DNA of 64,000 bases, taken from contig NC_058193.1 of the NCBI RefSeq assembly GCF_907165205.1, positions 496,001 through 560,000 of the forward strand, written 5' to 3'. This DNA is from Coccinella septempunctata. Taxonomy: Eukaryota > Arthropoda > Insecta > Coleoptera > Coccinellidae. Positions 19,887 to 30,989 of the stretch are shown in pieces. The position numbers and the translations under genes are program-made. Below the pieces are notes generated by a model. It saw nothing but the letters and a program-made list of their open reading frames with translations, was not told where the DNA came from and searched no databases. Positions within the stretch are counted from its first letter, which is position 1; each line of letters opens with the position of its first letter.

Positions 19887-22800
19887 ATGACTTTAGCCTT
19901 GCGGCTTTCACACTCCTCTCCAGAGGAAAATTCACTTATCCCAGATATCTCAGATATCAAAAGTATTAAGCTCTGTTTGAGCCCTTTCCAGGTTGTCGGG
20001 CTCGTGGTGGTGGTCGGGTCCGAGTCGCTCCTCGCCTCCCTGCTGTAGGTTGGATTCCTGCTCCACCCGCACTTCCTGTCGGAGCAGACGGTGTTCCTCT
20101 GCATTCCCCATGTACTTGCGTACAGTTCTCGCCGTTCCGAGCAGTACCGCCTTCTGCATGACTTTATAAATATTTTCGTCCAACTGAAGTTTTCTCAAGT
20201 TCTCTAGTAGTTTCTTCCGTATCAGGCCTGTGGATGAAATGACAATAGGGATGGTCTTCATATCTTTCAGCTTCCACTGTCTTCTGGTTTGTTCCTCGAG
20301 ATCTCTGTATTTTGAAATTTTTTCAGTGTGTCTATCTAAAAGATTGTTATTATTTGGAATTGCCACGTCGATGAATAGTGCTGTGTCCTCATCCTTATTG
20401 AGCAATATGAGGTCTGGTCAATTGTGGGTTATTTTACGGTCTGTGAGAACAGTGCGATCCCAGTAGAGCTTGTGATGTTCGTTTTCCAGCACAAGATCTG
20501 GATGGTAATTGTAATAAGGAACCTTTTTCGAAGTTAGAAGTTGGTGTTTTAGTGCCAATTCTTGGTGAAGAATCTTGGCAACAGCATCATGTCTATTTTT
20601 GTACTCCGTGCCCGCGAACTTCTGACATCCCCCGGTGATGTGCTGGATAGTTTCATGTGTCGCACAGCCATAACGACAGCTATCGTCCGCCACTGAGGCA
20701 TCCTTGGCAATATATTTCATGTAATTTCTTGTTGGAATCACCTGATCCTGGATGGCAAGCATGAAACCCTCTGTCTCAGGAAACAACCTTCCGGAAGTCA
20801 ACCAGTAGTTCGACGCAGATATGTCGACGTAATCATGGTTGACCTCATTCTGGTGCCCCATGCAAAGATTTGCCAATCAGTTTCTGCATTTTACTTTTCT
20901 GCAGAGTGTTCGACGGTTTCCAAGTGATCCTGGTGTAGCTTTAACGGTGTAGAAGTATCAGCAACACAAACTACTCGATGGAGTTCTGACGAAGCAGCCT
21001 TGCTCAGCAAATATTTTCGATGTCCTTCAATTTCCTGGGACATACGGTTGGACAAATCAACAATTCCTCAACCCCTAAGATGTCGTGGCAGCTCTGTCCG
21101 TTCTATTGAGCTTTTGAGGTGATGTTTATTGTGTTTAGTCAGCATCGTCCTTGTTTTTATCTGTAAAGCTGCTAAATCGGTGGTCGTCCAAGAGATAATA
21201 CCAAGTGAATAGCTCAGCGCCGAGCAAGCGTAGGTGTTAATCGCTTTTATCAGATTCTTGCTGTTAAGACCAGTTCTCATTATCCTCCTCAATCTTCGGG
21301 TGAACTCCTCCGTTATTTCTTTCTTCATCTGGGTCTGATTGATTTTTCTTGCCTGTTTTATGCCTAGATACTTGTATGTGTCTCTTTCCTTTAATGCTTC
21401 AATTACTGCACCTTCCCTGAGTTTGAACGTACCATCTTCCATTTTCCCTCTCGTTATGTTTAGCAGTCGACATTTTTCTAGTCCAAACTTCATTTTGATG
21501 TCTTCCGAGAATCCTTCCACCATTTTTAGCATCAGTTGCATTTGTTTTTTGGTAGATGCGAAGAGATTCAAATCGTCCATGTAAAGGAGATGATTCAGTT
21601 TCATCATAGTTCTACTGCCGCTCTTGATGGAAATTCCGTAGTCCGTAGAATTCAGTCTATGAGACAAGGGATTCAGGGCCATGCAGAACCACAGAGGGCT
21701 CAGCGAGTCTCCTTGGAAAATTCCGCGTCTTATTGGAATAGGTCCTGTTGTAATGGAGCAATCTGCTGCTTTCATTTGAAGACTAGTACGCCAGGTTGAC
21801 ATGGCGTTTTTCAGGAACTTAACAATATTGAGATCCACCTTGTAAATCTTCAAGATCGTCAAGAGCCATTCGTGAGGTATAGAATCGAATGCTTTTTTGT
21901 AGTCTATGTACGCAGCGTAAAGATTTCTTCGCTTGGAGAACGCTTGATTGCAGATAACTGAATATATTATTAGTTGTTCTTTGCACCCTCGGCTGTCTTT
22001 GGTACATCCTTTCTGTTGCATGGCGATGATGTTATTCCTTTCGCAATGGTTGTGAATTCGGTTTGAAATGCACGATGTGATTAATTTGTACATCGTTGGA
22101 AGACATGTGATTGGTCGGTACTTGGATGGGTCTTCTGTATTCCTTTGGTCTTTAGGTAACAGGTATGTTGTGCCATGTGTGAGGAATACTGGTATTCTTT
22201 CGGGATTTTCAATGATATCATTTATTGCGGAGGTCAATTTGTCATGCATGATCCAAAGTTTCTTGATCCAGAAGTTCTGTAATCCATCAGGCCCAGGTGC
22301 TTTCCAGTTGTGCAGTCCTCTGATAGCTGATTTAACTTCTTCAATTGTGATCATGTCATGCTGCATCGGCTCATATTTTATAGCTTCAGATTTTTCATCT
22401 TCAATCCATCCGGTATCTCCATTGAACTGAGGTTTCGTTGATAATTGTTCGGTCCAGAATCGTTCAATGGCTTCCTTTGGTGGTAACTTTCCATTTTCTC
22501 CATCCGACGATGTGAGTGACCGGTAGAAAGATTCTTCCGACTTTTCGAATGAATTATTGTCTCTTTTCCGGCTATAATTGCTTTTATATCTCCTCAGGCG
22601 TTCTGCATACAGACTTAATTTTTGCTTCGGAGTGTCGAGGCAATGGTGAGCTGTAGCATTCTCCGTTCTTTGTTCTGTGTGTGTCCTGTTTTTATCCATG
22701 ATCTCTTTGGCAGCTTTCACAACCTTTCTTCCTCGATTCCCGTTCAAGTAATCCGTCAGTCGTCCAATGTCTCTTCTAAGCCTTTCTGTTTTGTGTTGAA

Positions 22801-23268
22801 GACGTTTCTGCCATGCCGTCGCCTGTAATTTTGGACCATCGTTATTCGTTCGGCGAATTTTTGCCCCTATGGTTTTCGCTGTCGTTAGCGCTGCACAGTG
22901 AAAAACTAGATGCAGATATTCCAATGAACTTCCGTTCTGTAGGTATTCAGGTAAAACGTCCTTATTCAAGATGTCGATTATAAGTGACAGTTTCTTGGAT
23001 GTATTGAGTCGTGGAGGTGCAACTCGATGAAGAGGATCTGTTCCTTCCAGTTCGGCAAAGTATCTCCTCATGTCAGAATCAACTTGTCGGTGGAGCTCTT
23101 CCCTATCGTCCTGGTGTTCAGGCTCACTTGCGTTGCAAGATGGACTTTCAGTATCAGTTTCTTCTGCCTGTTGTTGCCCAGGCATGTGAATTTCATCAGA
23201 GGTGTTGGTGTTATTCTCTATTGCAGGTTCTCGTTTAATTGCGTCGATTCGGGCCGTTGGTATTAGTT
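19887..23268 (-). pseudogene. R4/Dong-like LINE, 3' part (RT and restriction-like endonuclease), broken
   Basis: Minus-strand continuation of the 5' piece at 61731-62081; the two are separated by the 38.5-kb element. 23185-21068 holds the RT (GPDGLQNFWIKKLW, YIDYKKAFDSIPHEWL, GIFQGDSLSPLWF, YMDDLNLFAS). Near 21070 a frameshift follows PRHLRG. 20876-20418 has the Cys/His motif CRYGCATHETIQHITGGC, then a TGA near 20415 where copy 2 has an Arg codon. 20405-19950 has the restriction-like endonuclease core PDLILLNKDED with FIDVAIPN and a KISKYRDLEEQ helix. Compared with copy 2 (42578-46320) there are a 12-bp and a 9-bp deletion, but the full order is kept. It ends GGCTAAAGTCAT at 19887 next to an ATAATAAT-rich sequence. 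Confidence 0.85.
23265..23268. repeat. 4-bp target duplication AGTT, left
   Basis: AGTT here and AGTT at 61731-61734. Uninterrupted copy 2 of R4 has a single AACT (minus sense) at 42925-42928. Confidence 0.8.
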
Positions 23269-23299
23269 GAGTGGCTCAGAGGAAAAGTGATCTAACTAC
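23269..23299 (+). repeat. left terminal inverted repeat of the Sola-like element
   Basis: Pairs with 61700-61730. 23 of 31 positions match, including a 14-bp perfect core. Confidence 0.75.
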
Positions 23300-23523
23300 A
23301 ATTAAGTGAAATGATGGAAATGAAGGTTTTACGTTTCAATTGATTGAAAAATCGCATTGATAAGTATGGAAAATTTTGTTACATATTTGAAAGAAGAAAA
23401 TGTTGAAATTTCATATGGTAAAAAATAGTAACCATAGAGTTCTTTCATCTCCATGTAAATTAATTTTGAAATGAGAATACCATTTTTTGTTGTTATTATT
23501 ATTGAGAAATGCAACGATAGAGC

Positions 23524-23546
23524 GGTATAACTCAACGAGTTATACC
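23524..23546. repeat. subterminal palindrome GGTATAACTC/GAGTTATACC
   Basis: Two perfect 10-bp arms separated by AAC. Single arms of the same word recur within 200 bp of the right end, suggesting transposase-binding sites. Confidence 0.6.
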
Positions 23547-23636
23547 ATTTTTTCACTAAATTGATGGCCGGTGCTGTCTCCACGTCATGGTGGTTACAAT
23601 GACATTATTTGAACTATGTTCTTTGTTAACTATTTG

Positions 23637-25615
23637 TTATTCTGCATCTTCTCCAAAATCAGACAGAGGTCCATTGTCAACAGCATCTTCAGCAATCGAT
23701 AACTCAGTAAAGAAAGGATGGTGGATTGGAGGAATCCATTGAAGAAGTTCTAGCATATCTTTTTTTTTTGCAACAGTAACTGGCCTTGGGGAATCATAGA
23801 GGAACTCTTGGTGCCGGGCATCTGCAATAGAGGTACGAGGCCTTCCTTTACCTGATTTGTTCAAATCTAAGCTGCTGAAATCCAGGATATCAGTCAATAG
23901 TTCCTTGTACCAAATTATGTTTGGATGAGTGCTGTCAAATCGCAACCATTGAACTTATAACCACTTAAAAGGCATTTTATTGGAGTTGAATTTCCTTTTT
24001 GTGATCTGGCGTTCCAAGTTTGCAGTTGATATAAAATCTTCTCTACGCATTTCGTAAACATGGAATTTATTTTTTCCTGAATTTTTAATGAGGCTCACCC
24101 AATCTGAAGGAACGTATACAACAGCTGATTTGGCCGCTCTCTCAATGAGCCCAAAATCTCTGTCATTTGGTAGGTAGGAATGGCCGGTTACCATAAATTT
24201 GTGGTCAATTTTTATAATATGGTTCTCAGGGTTTTTAATTATTTTTTTCCAAAGAAGTGACAATTTTATGTTGCTGTTTTGTCCAGTACAAGCGTCACTG
24301 TATGCAATAATGTGATTAAAGTTGCTACAGTGAAGTTCTACGTGTTTTATGATGCAAGAACCGATTTCTTGAGACCCTCTAGAAGCAATAGTCTCATTCC
24401 AAGTATACATGAATGCTTGACCGGTTGCAGTGTGATGGATCCCGAAGTTATACACGTACATGTTTCGTTTATAGTAGGCATTCGAAGTAGTGAGTTTTGG
24501 AAAAGCTAAAGCTTTCTCAAGATCAAAAGTAAAAACTAAAGTACCTTCTGATTCTTGCGCAAGTTCAGTGTCTTCTTGCATACTTGATCTTGCTTTTTGG
24601 GCTTTACGCAAATGGAGTTGGTGTTGGGTTTCAAGTTCTTCTCTTTCAGGACCATTTGGTGTAATAGAAACTTGAATTTTGTATTTATCACACTTTGCAC
24701 ACGTATCCTTCCTAGGACTGTGGAAGGACAACTTGAACTCTTTGTTAAACACGTCTCTGTAAATATGTTCCTTAACCACTAATTCTGGGAGCACATTCTT
24801 ATCCTCGCAGTATTCAAGGTATAAATTATACAGTTTTCTTATATTGAGTTCAGGATTTAAGTATTTCCTGTTTGGATTATGAGCCCTGGTGTAGTGACTG
24901 TCATACCTAGGAAATTCCCCAATATGTTTTCTTACAACATCAAGTGCGTCTTCAGATGTTTTCTTAGGACACCCTTTTTTCCACGCAGATCTTCACCTGG
25001 TGACTTGCCAATTTCTTCTTTCTCCAGGAGTCTTTGAAGTCTTCCATTTGAAATTTGAAATGTTTCAAGGAAATACTTCTTGCAGACAACGATACTCTTT
25101 TTTTCTATATTGACGACGTACTTGTACGTTACAGATTTAGGCCCCTTCTGTACTTCCGCAAGGGCCTTTGGGCGGCGTTGTTTCACAGGAACTCTCTGGA
25201 CAACCCCCGAAATATACGCGTTTTGAGTAGCGAAATTCTTCAAGTTCCAAAATCCTGAGAACAGACCATTTCTTTGGGCTTCATCAACAATGTCATTGCA
25301 GTGCTTCCGACAACCACAAATTTTATTCTCAAAATTCTTTAATGAAACAACAATTCCTGTACTTGTAGTATACTCCTCACCAGCATTTCTTTTTGTTTTA
25401 CGATTAGTTCTTTTATGGTTTTCATCGTGGCGGACTCGTTTCTTTCCCTTCACTTCTTTATTTTCGACATCATGACTATAGTTATTGGAAACAAGATCAG
25501 AATTATTCATTTCTTTCTCCCTTAGGCCCGGTACTTTCAACTTCGAATAAATTTTATTCAATGCTAATAAGTATCTGTCAAATAATTTCCTATCTGAAGG
25601 ATTTTTTTTTTTTTT
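23637..25615 (-). pseudogene. Sola-type DDD transposase, broken
   Basis: Read from about 25615 (the frame is open above the first ATG, 25561) to 23637. The N-terminal Cys-rich part has CGCRKHC; then VCKKYFLETF, and a frameshift near 24965 after EDLRGKKG. The frame then runs through FHSPRKDTCAKCD, a first Asp in TFDLEKALAFP, ASRGSQEIGSC, a second Asp in AYSDACTGQN and a third in GHSYLPNDRDFG, ending MPFKWL; a TAA near 23947 then separates VQWLRFD and the C-terminal AAKKKD-like motif (AKKKDMLELLQWIPPIHH). All three candidate catalytic Asp remain. The extreme N-terminus is cut by a poly-T tract at 25606-25616 where CR1-A sequence is inserted. It is expected to have moved the element before it decayed. 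Confidence 0.65.
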
Positions 25616-25639
25616 GAAAGTATATGTCGATGGAAGCCT

Positions 25640-27890
25640 AATTTCGTCGGCTTTTCATCAATCGCTTCGTTAATCAAGAAACAGTAAATATAGTGTTACA
25701 TTTTCACTGTGCGGCGGTATTGAGTAGCGAAAAGTGGGTGTAAAAACTTATCAGAGATCACAGCTGTGTTTTGGAATCTCCTTGTTGATAACTTTGTTAT
25801 CGTACTAGTGGAATTCCCTCGTTTCCAGTGGCGTACCTAATTTCGAGATGTCGAGTCAAGAAACTGCGAAACCGGACTGCATGTACTGTAGGAAACCCGT
25901 CCCTAATCCGGTTGGTTGTTCAGAATGTGATGCCCTATTTCATCCCAGTTGCTCCGTGAAGAAGGCCCGGGTCGTCATGAAAGACGGTAAAATGTTTTGT
26001 TCCCAACACCTGAACGATAACTCCGGGAACCCTGATTCTGAGAAAATAATCAAACAGCTCACTCTCCTATTCGAGAGGCAGTTCAATGAGTTCAGGGAAG
26101 AAATGAGGAGGAATTATCTATCTCAGATGGTTGAAATGAATGGAAGGATTGAGGCTCTGTGTGCACAGGTTGCTTACCAGGCTGAGGATATTTCTTCGCT
26201 GAAGGCAGCAGTAGCTTCTCTGCAGTCACCTACTGGACTCGACATTCAAGCAAGAGCTCAAGATTCAACATCTCATGATGAATTAATGATGGAAATCGAG
26301 GAGCGCCGCAGAAGATCGAAGAACATTGTCATCTACAATTTACCGACACAAGAATCTATCGTCGAAGAAAAAAGAATAGTTCAGAATTTGTTGTCTGATG
26401 CTGTCCCTGATGCCAGAGTCGTTAAGATGTTCAGATTGGGAAGAAAGATGGAAAACAACCCCCCTCCTCTCAAACTGGTATTTTCTACATCTGACGAGGC
26501 TTTGAATGTGTTGAGGAGTAAGCACAAAATCAAGCACCCTTCTGCTAGAATTGCATCTGATTCGACCCGCAAGCAACGTGAGTATTTGAAGGCCCTTCGT
26601 CGAGAGTTGGACATGCGCAGAGACAATGCAGAATCCAACCTAACCATTAGATATGTTGATGGTTTTCCAAGAATAGTTAAATCAAAAAAAAACTAACAGT
26701 TAGGGATAATCTAAATTTAAAAAAGTTGTGTGTGTATTATCAAAATGTACGTAGTATTAGGGGTAGGTTGAAATTGTTTGATTTGGCTAAGAATGTAAAT
26801 ATGTCGGATTATGATGTAATTTTGCTCACCGAGACGTGGCTTGACTCCTCAATTGCCGATGCTGAATTACAATTGCACGATTATAATGTTTTCAGGAAGG
26901 ATAGATCTTGTCTGACGAGCTTGAAGGAAACTGGAGGTGGTGTTTTGATTGCGGTCAAAAAAAGTTTACATTCTTCTTTACTGCCTATAGTTAATAATAA
27001 TGTTGAAGACTTGTTCGTTTTATTCAGGGGCAAACCAAGTATAGTGTTTGGAACAGTTTATATACCACCAAGCTCTTGTTCTTTGAATAGGTTTCAGATG
27101 TATGAGAATCATTGTGCTAATATAGAACATATTGTGAGTGAATTCGAACATCAGCAAGTTTTCATAGCTGGAGATTATAATTTGGGAAATGTTAGTTGGC
27201 ATAATGCCTGTTTGGGTAGCGTTTCTGATCCTTGTGCTCGTGTTCTGGTTGATGCTTTTGCTTTTGGCGACTTACACCAGGTAAATTCAGTTAAGAATGT
27301 GCATGATGCTATGTTGGACCTCGTTCTGTCTAGTGATGCTGATCTCTTTATTGAGCCTGCTGTGGATGTTATCTCTCGATTGGACCTTTACCACCCTGCA
27401 CTTTGTGCACACATTCCGTTGGATCCTGTCCGGTCTCCTGATGTCGGTAGTACTCATTTTAATTTCAAGAAGGCCAATTATGCAGAAATCAACAGATATT
27501 TATTGGATGTGAACTGGGCTGGGATTCTGTCCGAGTCTGGTCATGTGGATGACCTCGTAAATGCTTTCTATGAAGTGCTCATGGCGGCCATTGATAGGTT
27601 CGTGCCCAGGATCAGAATAAGGAGGTCAACCTTTCCTCCGTGGTTCTCTGTAGAGTTGAAGAGACTTATTTTCCGGAAAAAAGAAATCCATCGAGTATAC
27701 AAAAAGTTCAAACGTTGGGAAGATTATCTAGCATTCAGCAAGATAAGGTCGGAGTGTGCTTCTTTGGCGACCACATGTTATTCAGAATATATTTCTGATG
27801 TTGAAAATTCGTTGAGAGAGAATGTCAAATCATTTTGGAATTTCACGAACTCTAAGAGAGATAACAACGACTTGCCGCTTAATATGCACC
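25640..27890 (+). mobile_element. CR1-A LINE, copy 1 (3' part missing)
   Basis: Plus-strand LINE with 5' UTR, ORF1 and the endonuclease part of ORF2. It is nearly identical to copy 2 (33295-36884) over their shared 1.88 kb. Similarity ends at the TA where the DD82E element begins. The 5' boundary is approximate. Confidence 0.8.
25848..26696 (+). CDS. CR1-A ORF1 protein (zinc-finger, coiled coil, RRM-like)
   Basis: A 282-residue LINE ORF1 protein, expected to bind the element RNA as a nucleic-acid chaperone. The N-terminus has a PHD-like Cys/His cluster (CMYCRKPV, CSECDALFHPSC, then CSQH; residues 10-55). A probable coiled coil follows (about 65-130), then a basic linker and an RRM-like region (SKNIVIYNLPTQES, KLVFSTSDEALNVL; about 160-240) and a C-terminal basic helix. 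No break is visible. It is separated from ORF2 by about 30 bases. Copy 2 has the same gene with a 58-bp deletion near the end. Confidence 0.8.
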   Translation: MSSQETAKPDCMYCRKPVPNPVGCSECDALFHPSCSVKKARVVMKDGKMFCSQHLNDNSGNPDSEKIIKQLTLLFERQFNEFREEMRRNYLSQMVEMNGRIEALCAQVAYQAEDISSLKAAVASLQSPTGLDIQARAQDSTSHDELMMEIEERRRRSKNIVIYNLPTQESIVEEKRIVQNLLSDAVPDARVVKMFRLGRKMENNPPPLKLVFSTSDEALNVLRSKHKIKHPSARIASDSTRKQREYLKALRRELDMRRDNAESNLTIRYVDGFPRIVKSKKN

Positions 27891-27895
27891 TATAG
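26726..27895 (+). pseudogene. CR1-A ORF2, endonuclease domain only
   Basis: The frame starts in YYQNVRSIRGR (endonuclease motif I) and has LLTETWLDSS, FIAGDYNLGNVSWH and a weak final LYHPALCAHIP (the usual SDH is LYH). It runs to NLPLNMHL-type sequence just before the RT and then ends because the DD82E transposon starts at 27893. In copy 2 the same position continues into the RT. The protein would lack reverse transcriptase. Confidence 0.8.
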
Positions 27896-28143
27896 TCTAT
27901 CCAAATCCGAGAGGCCAGCGTAAACAAACTGACTAACGCGTGATCTTATTTAAGGTACTCCTCTTATTGGTCAAAGCTTCAGGAACGCCATGTTTGCAGG
28001 TGGGAGTAATGCAGTACCGCATTACGTTTGATTCATTGATTGTATGCGAATTGTTGTGCAGAACTGCAGAGATCATTCATTGCTTTTTCTTTCGTAAATT
28101 GGTTTATAGTTGTAGCAAGTTATTCAAGTTACAAGCATTTAAG

Positions 28144-29873
28144 ATGATGTCAAGTACTGATACTGCTGAGGAATCGCGTGTTGACTTAAGTCCTCCAAAA
28201 AAGAGACGTCTGAAACGACACTTCAGTGCCGAGATAAAAGATATGATTTTGAATACTTATAAAATTGAGATTATTCAAAATGCAGGAATGTGTTTAAAGG
28301 ACGTAGAACTCCGAGTTGCTGAGAGACTTGGCATTGGAGCTCGAAGTGTTAGGAGAATTATTTCCGAATACATAAATTCCGGTGTTCTATCACAGCCGGC
28401 AACAAATCAAAATCGGACCACCAAATGGAAGTCCTTATCAGATTTCGATAAAAATGTAATACGGCGAAAAGTTCACGAGTTTTTCTTCAGAAATGAACAC
28501 CCGACTATAGAGAAAGTATTAAAAATAGTTAATGAAGACTCGAACTTGCCAAATTTTAAGAAGAGTACCTTCTCTATAATATTGAAAAAACTTAATTTCA
28601 AATATGGACGTCGCCAACGCAACAGTTTTTTAATGAACCGTGACGACATTAAATGTTGGAGAAGAAACTATCTCACGAAAATTAGGACCTTCCGTGATGA
28701 AAACAGGAAGATTTACTGCTTGGATGAAACTTGGGTAAATACCGGTCATACTAAATCCAAAGTGTGGACCGATGAAACAGTTACATCTTCTCGGCAAGCG
28801 TTACTTGCTGGATTATCTACTGGATTAAAAATCCGTCTGGGAAGGTCTTGAATTTTGAGTTTAACCCTTTGGTTTCATAAAGCTTGATCAGACAATCAAC
28901 GATCGAGTGACGGATGAACGTCAATTAGTTTTCAGTCGATAAGTTGGTCATAAGCATTCTGAATATCATTCTTTCACCAAATAATTATCTATACACGCCC
29001 ATTTGATGATTCTCAACTGCTACTCCTCCAATATATTCGGAAATATGAAAGTTTCAATGATTTCCTTCGGGAAATCGAATGCCAAATCGTTGATCGAGCA
29101 ATCAAAGTTTTGTGAAACTTGATGTAAGTACCTTTTTGGTGGAAAACAATTTCAACATTCTTTTTCAAATGAAGTGAATATATTTTTCCAGGCAAAGGGC
29201 AAAGAATTATAGTGTGTCATATTGGCAGTGACACTGGTTTTTTAACTGGAGGACTCTGGACTTTCCAATCCAAAAAAACTGGTGACTACCATGAAGAAAT
29301 GGATGGTCAGTCCTTCGAAAAGTGGTCGAGGGTATGGTTCCTAAATTGGAGGAAAATTCTATAGTAGTTTTAGATAATGCTCCTTACCATTCATGGAAAA
29401 TGGAAAAAATTCCTAATTCACAATTCAGAAAGAGTGATATCCAACAATGGTTGAGGGAGAAAAATATTGATTTCACCCCTGACCTCATAAAAGCGCAATA
29501 GTTGCAGATAGTCAGGCAGAACAAAGAAAACTTTGAAAAATACATTGTGGATGAAACCGCAAAGGCCCAAAATATTACTGTACTTAGATTACCTCCCTAC
29601 CACTGCGAACTGAACCCTATTGAATTGATTTGGGCCGATGTCAAGAATTTTGTGGCAGATAAAAACACCACATTTAAAATGGCTGACGTCCAAAATCTTT
29701 TTCAAGAGGCTCTCTCACGGGTTACTTCCGAAAGATGGAGAAAATGCGTGAAACATGTCAAACAAAAAGTTGAGGTAGACATGTGGAAACTGTATAATAT
29801 TATGGATGATATAACACCAGTCATCGTCAACTTAGAGGAAAGTTCTGCATCTTCTGACGACACTACGGGGTAG
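28144..29873 (+). pseudogene. DD82E transposase, degraded, probably with an intron
   Basis: The likely start is the ATG at 28144 (MSSTDTAEE after it). The DNA-binding part has ERLGIGARSVRRIISEY. The first Asp is in YCLDETWVNTGHTKSKVW. Just after STGLK a one-base loss shifts frame, and coding sequence resumes after a TTTTCCAG at 29191, consistent with an intron of about 345 bp. Exon 2 reads IIVCHIGSDTGFLTGG, shifts near 29325, then VVLDNAPYHS with the second Asp, a TAG at 29500-29502, and PPYHCELNPIELIW with the Glu. Counting through the stop gives exactly 82 residues between Asp and Glu, the hallmark of the DD82E/Sailor group. At least three disabling lesions are visible. Confidence 0.7.
28873..29119. 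repeat. inverted-repeat insert inside the DD82E intron
   Basis: About 30-bp imperfect arms (28873-28901 and 29087-29119) with TTGATC..AATCAACGA and its complement. It could be a small MITE or an intron structure. Confidence 0.35.
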
Positions 29874-30146
29874 TCACTTTTACAAAAATAATATTGTTAC
29901 ACATTTATATACATAGTATTTATTAAAGTGGGAACTTTAGATTAATTGTTCATTACTCAGACTCGTAGATAAGCATACACATTCTTCACCGGAACTGGAA
30001 CACTCAAAAAGTTTTAAAATATAACGCTCTCGGAATTCAATTTATTAGTACACCTCTGCGTTATCACGTTCTTGACGCGTGATCACTTCATGCTGCAATG
30101 TTTACCGCTGGCCTCTTGGATTTGGATATACTATAGATTTTACGAT

Positions 30147-30192
30147 ATTACACCTGCAAAATAAACATGCATGTTGATTTTGCAGGTGTAAT
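30147..30192. repeat. 46-bp near-perfect palindrome
   Basis: Outer arms ATTACACCTGCAAAAT and complement, one mismatched pair, and an inner perfect AACATG/CATGTT. It lies 13 bp right of the DD82E element. Confidence 0.85.
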
Positions 30193-30988
30193 TCTGTACA
30201 TTAATAATATGATTTTTATTGGTATGCTTAAAAAACAATTATTCCATATTCGACGCCACTTTATCAGACATGTGAAGAAAATTTGTACAATGAATAATTG
30301 ATGTGGTTGGTCTTCAGAGCAATAAACATGTACAGAATGAATTCATGACGTAAATTTACAAATCTCGAATAGGTGACGAACTTATGTACCGAATTAGCAT
30401 AAACAATAAAGCAAATGTTCACTTACCTAGAAACCTCTGTAGATATTCTTCTTCTAGATTTAATTTTTTTAGGAAGGCTTCCATTTGAAAAAATCACTGC
30501 TGGTCTATTTTTAATAAAAGACTGCTCACTGCTCACAAATGGAAGTAGAAATATGGAAATTGAATTAATATTAACAATAACGTGCAAGACGAACAACTAT
30601 AATAAAGTGCAAGAGGCCGAGTCCAAGTGCGAGTGCGAATTACGAGTTTGTACTTGCAAAATACGCGGCGATGTTTCGTGCATCGCGTGTTGTCGGGCAG
30701 ATACGACGCTGATCGAAAATTCTAGAAGGAAGCAGAAGGAAGGAAGTCTGTTCTTGAAGAACGGACGGTCACATACATCAGATGAGAATATTCCATTTAT
30801 ACGACGGGAATACGAGGGCGGTGTGAAATTGTATAGAGCGACTGAGTATATAACGTGTATAAGATGGTTTTTTCGGTCAATAGTCTAGAAATCTGTCATT
30901 GGAGAACGATTTCCAGTAAGATTAATTTTTTCATTCGTATCTGAAAGGGTTTCTACGTCAATGTAACATTAAAGAGATAATATATGAA
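30193..30988. other. unassigned sequence between palindrome and hAT remnant
   Basis: A 157-codon plus frame (30415-30888) with a Cys-rich middle (CECELRVCTCK) is present but has no motif I recognise and no counterpart elsewhere in the window; it may be chance. Nothing else is seen. Confidence 0.2.
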
Positions 30989-30989
30989 A

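Larger units (their letters stand above)
27893..30133 (+). mobile_element. DD82E (Sailor-like) Tc1/mariner element
   Basis: Inverted ends of about 33 bp: TAGTCTATCCAAATCC at the left and, read inward, TAGTATATCCAAATCC at the right, both continuing AGAGGCCAGCG. TA flanks on both sides (27891-27892, 30134-30135). The element is 2.24 kb and contains a degraded transposase with the 82-residue D-to-E spacing. Confidence 0.75.

Noticed and set aside
27940..28143. N-terminal extension of the DD82E frame with a hydrophobic stretch (possible signal peptide)
   Set aside because: It reads through the transposon's subterminal region; the internal Met at 28144 fits transposase starts better.
30415..30888. 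157-codon Cys-rich plus frame as a host gene
   Set aside because: No domain, no splice or start context and no homologous copy in the window; A/T-rich surroundings make a chance frame plausible.
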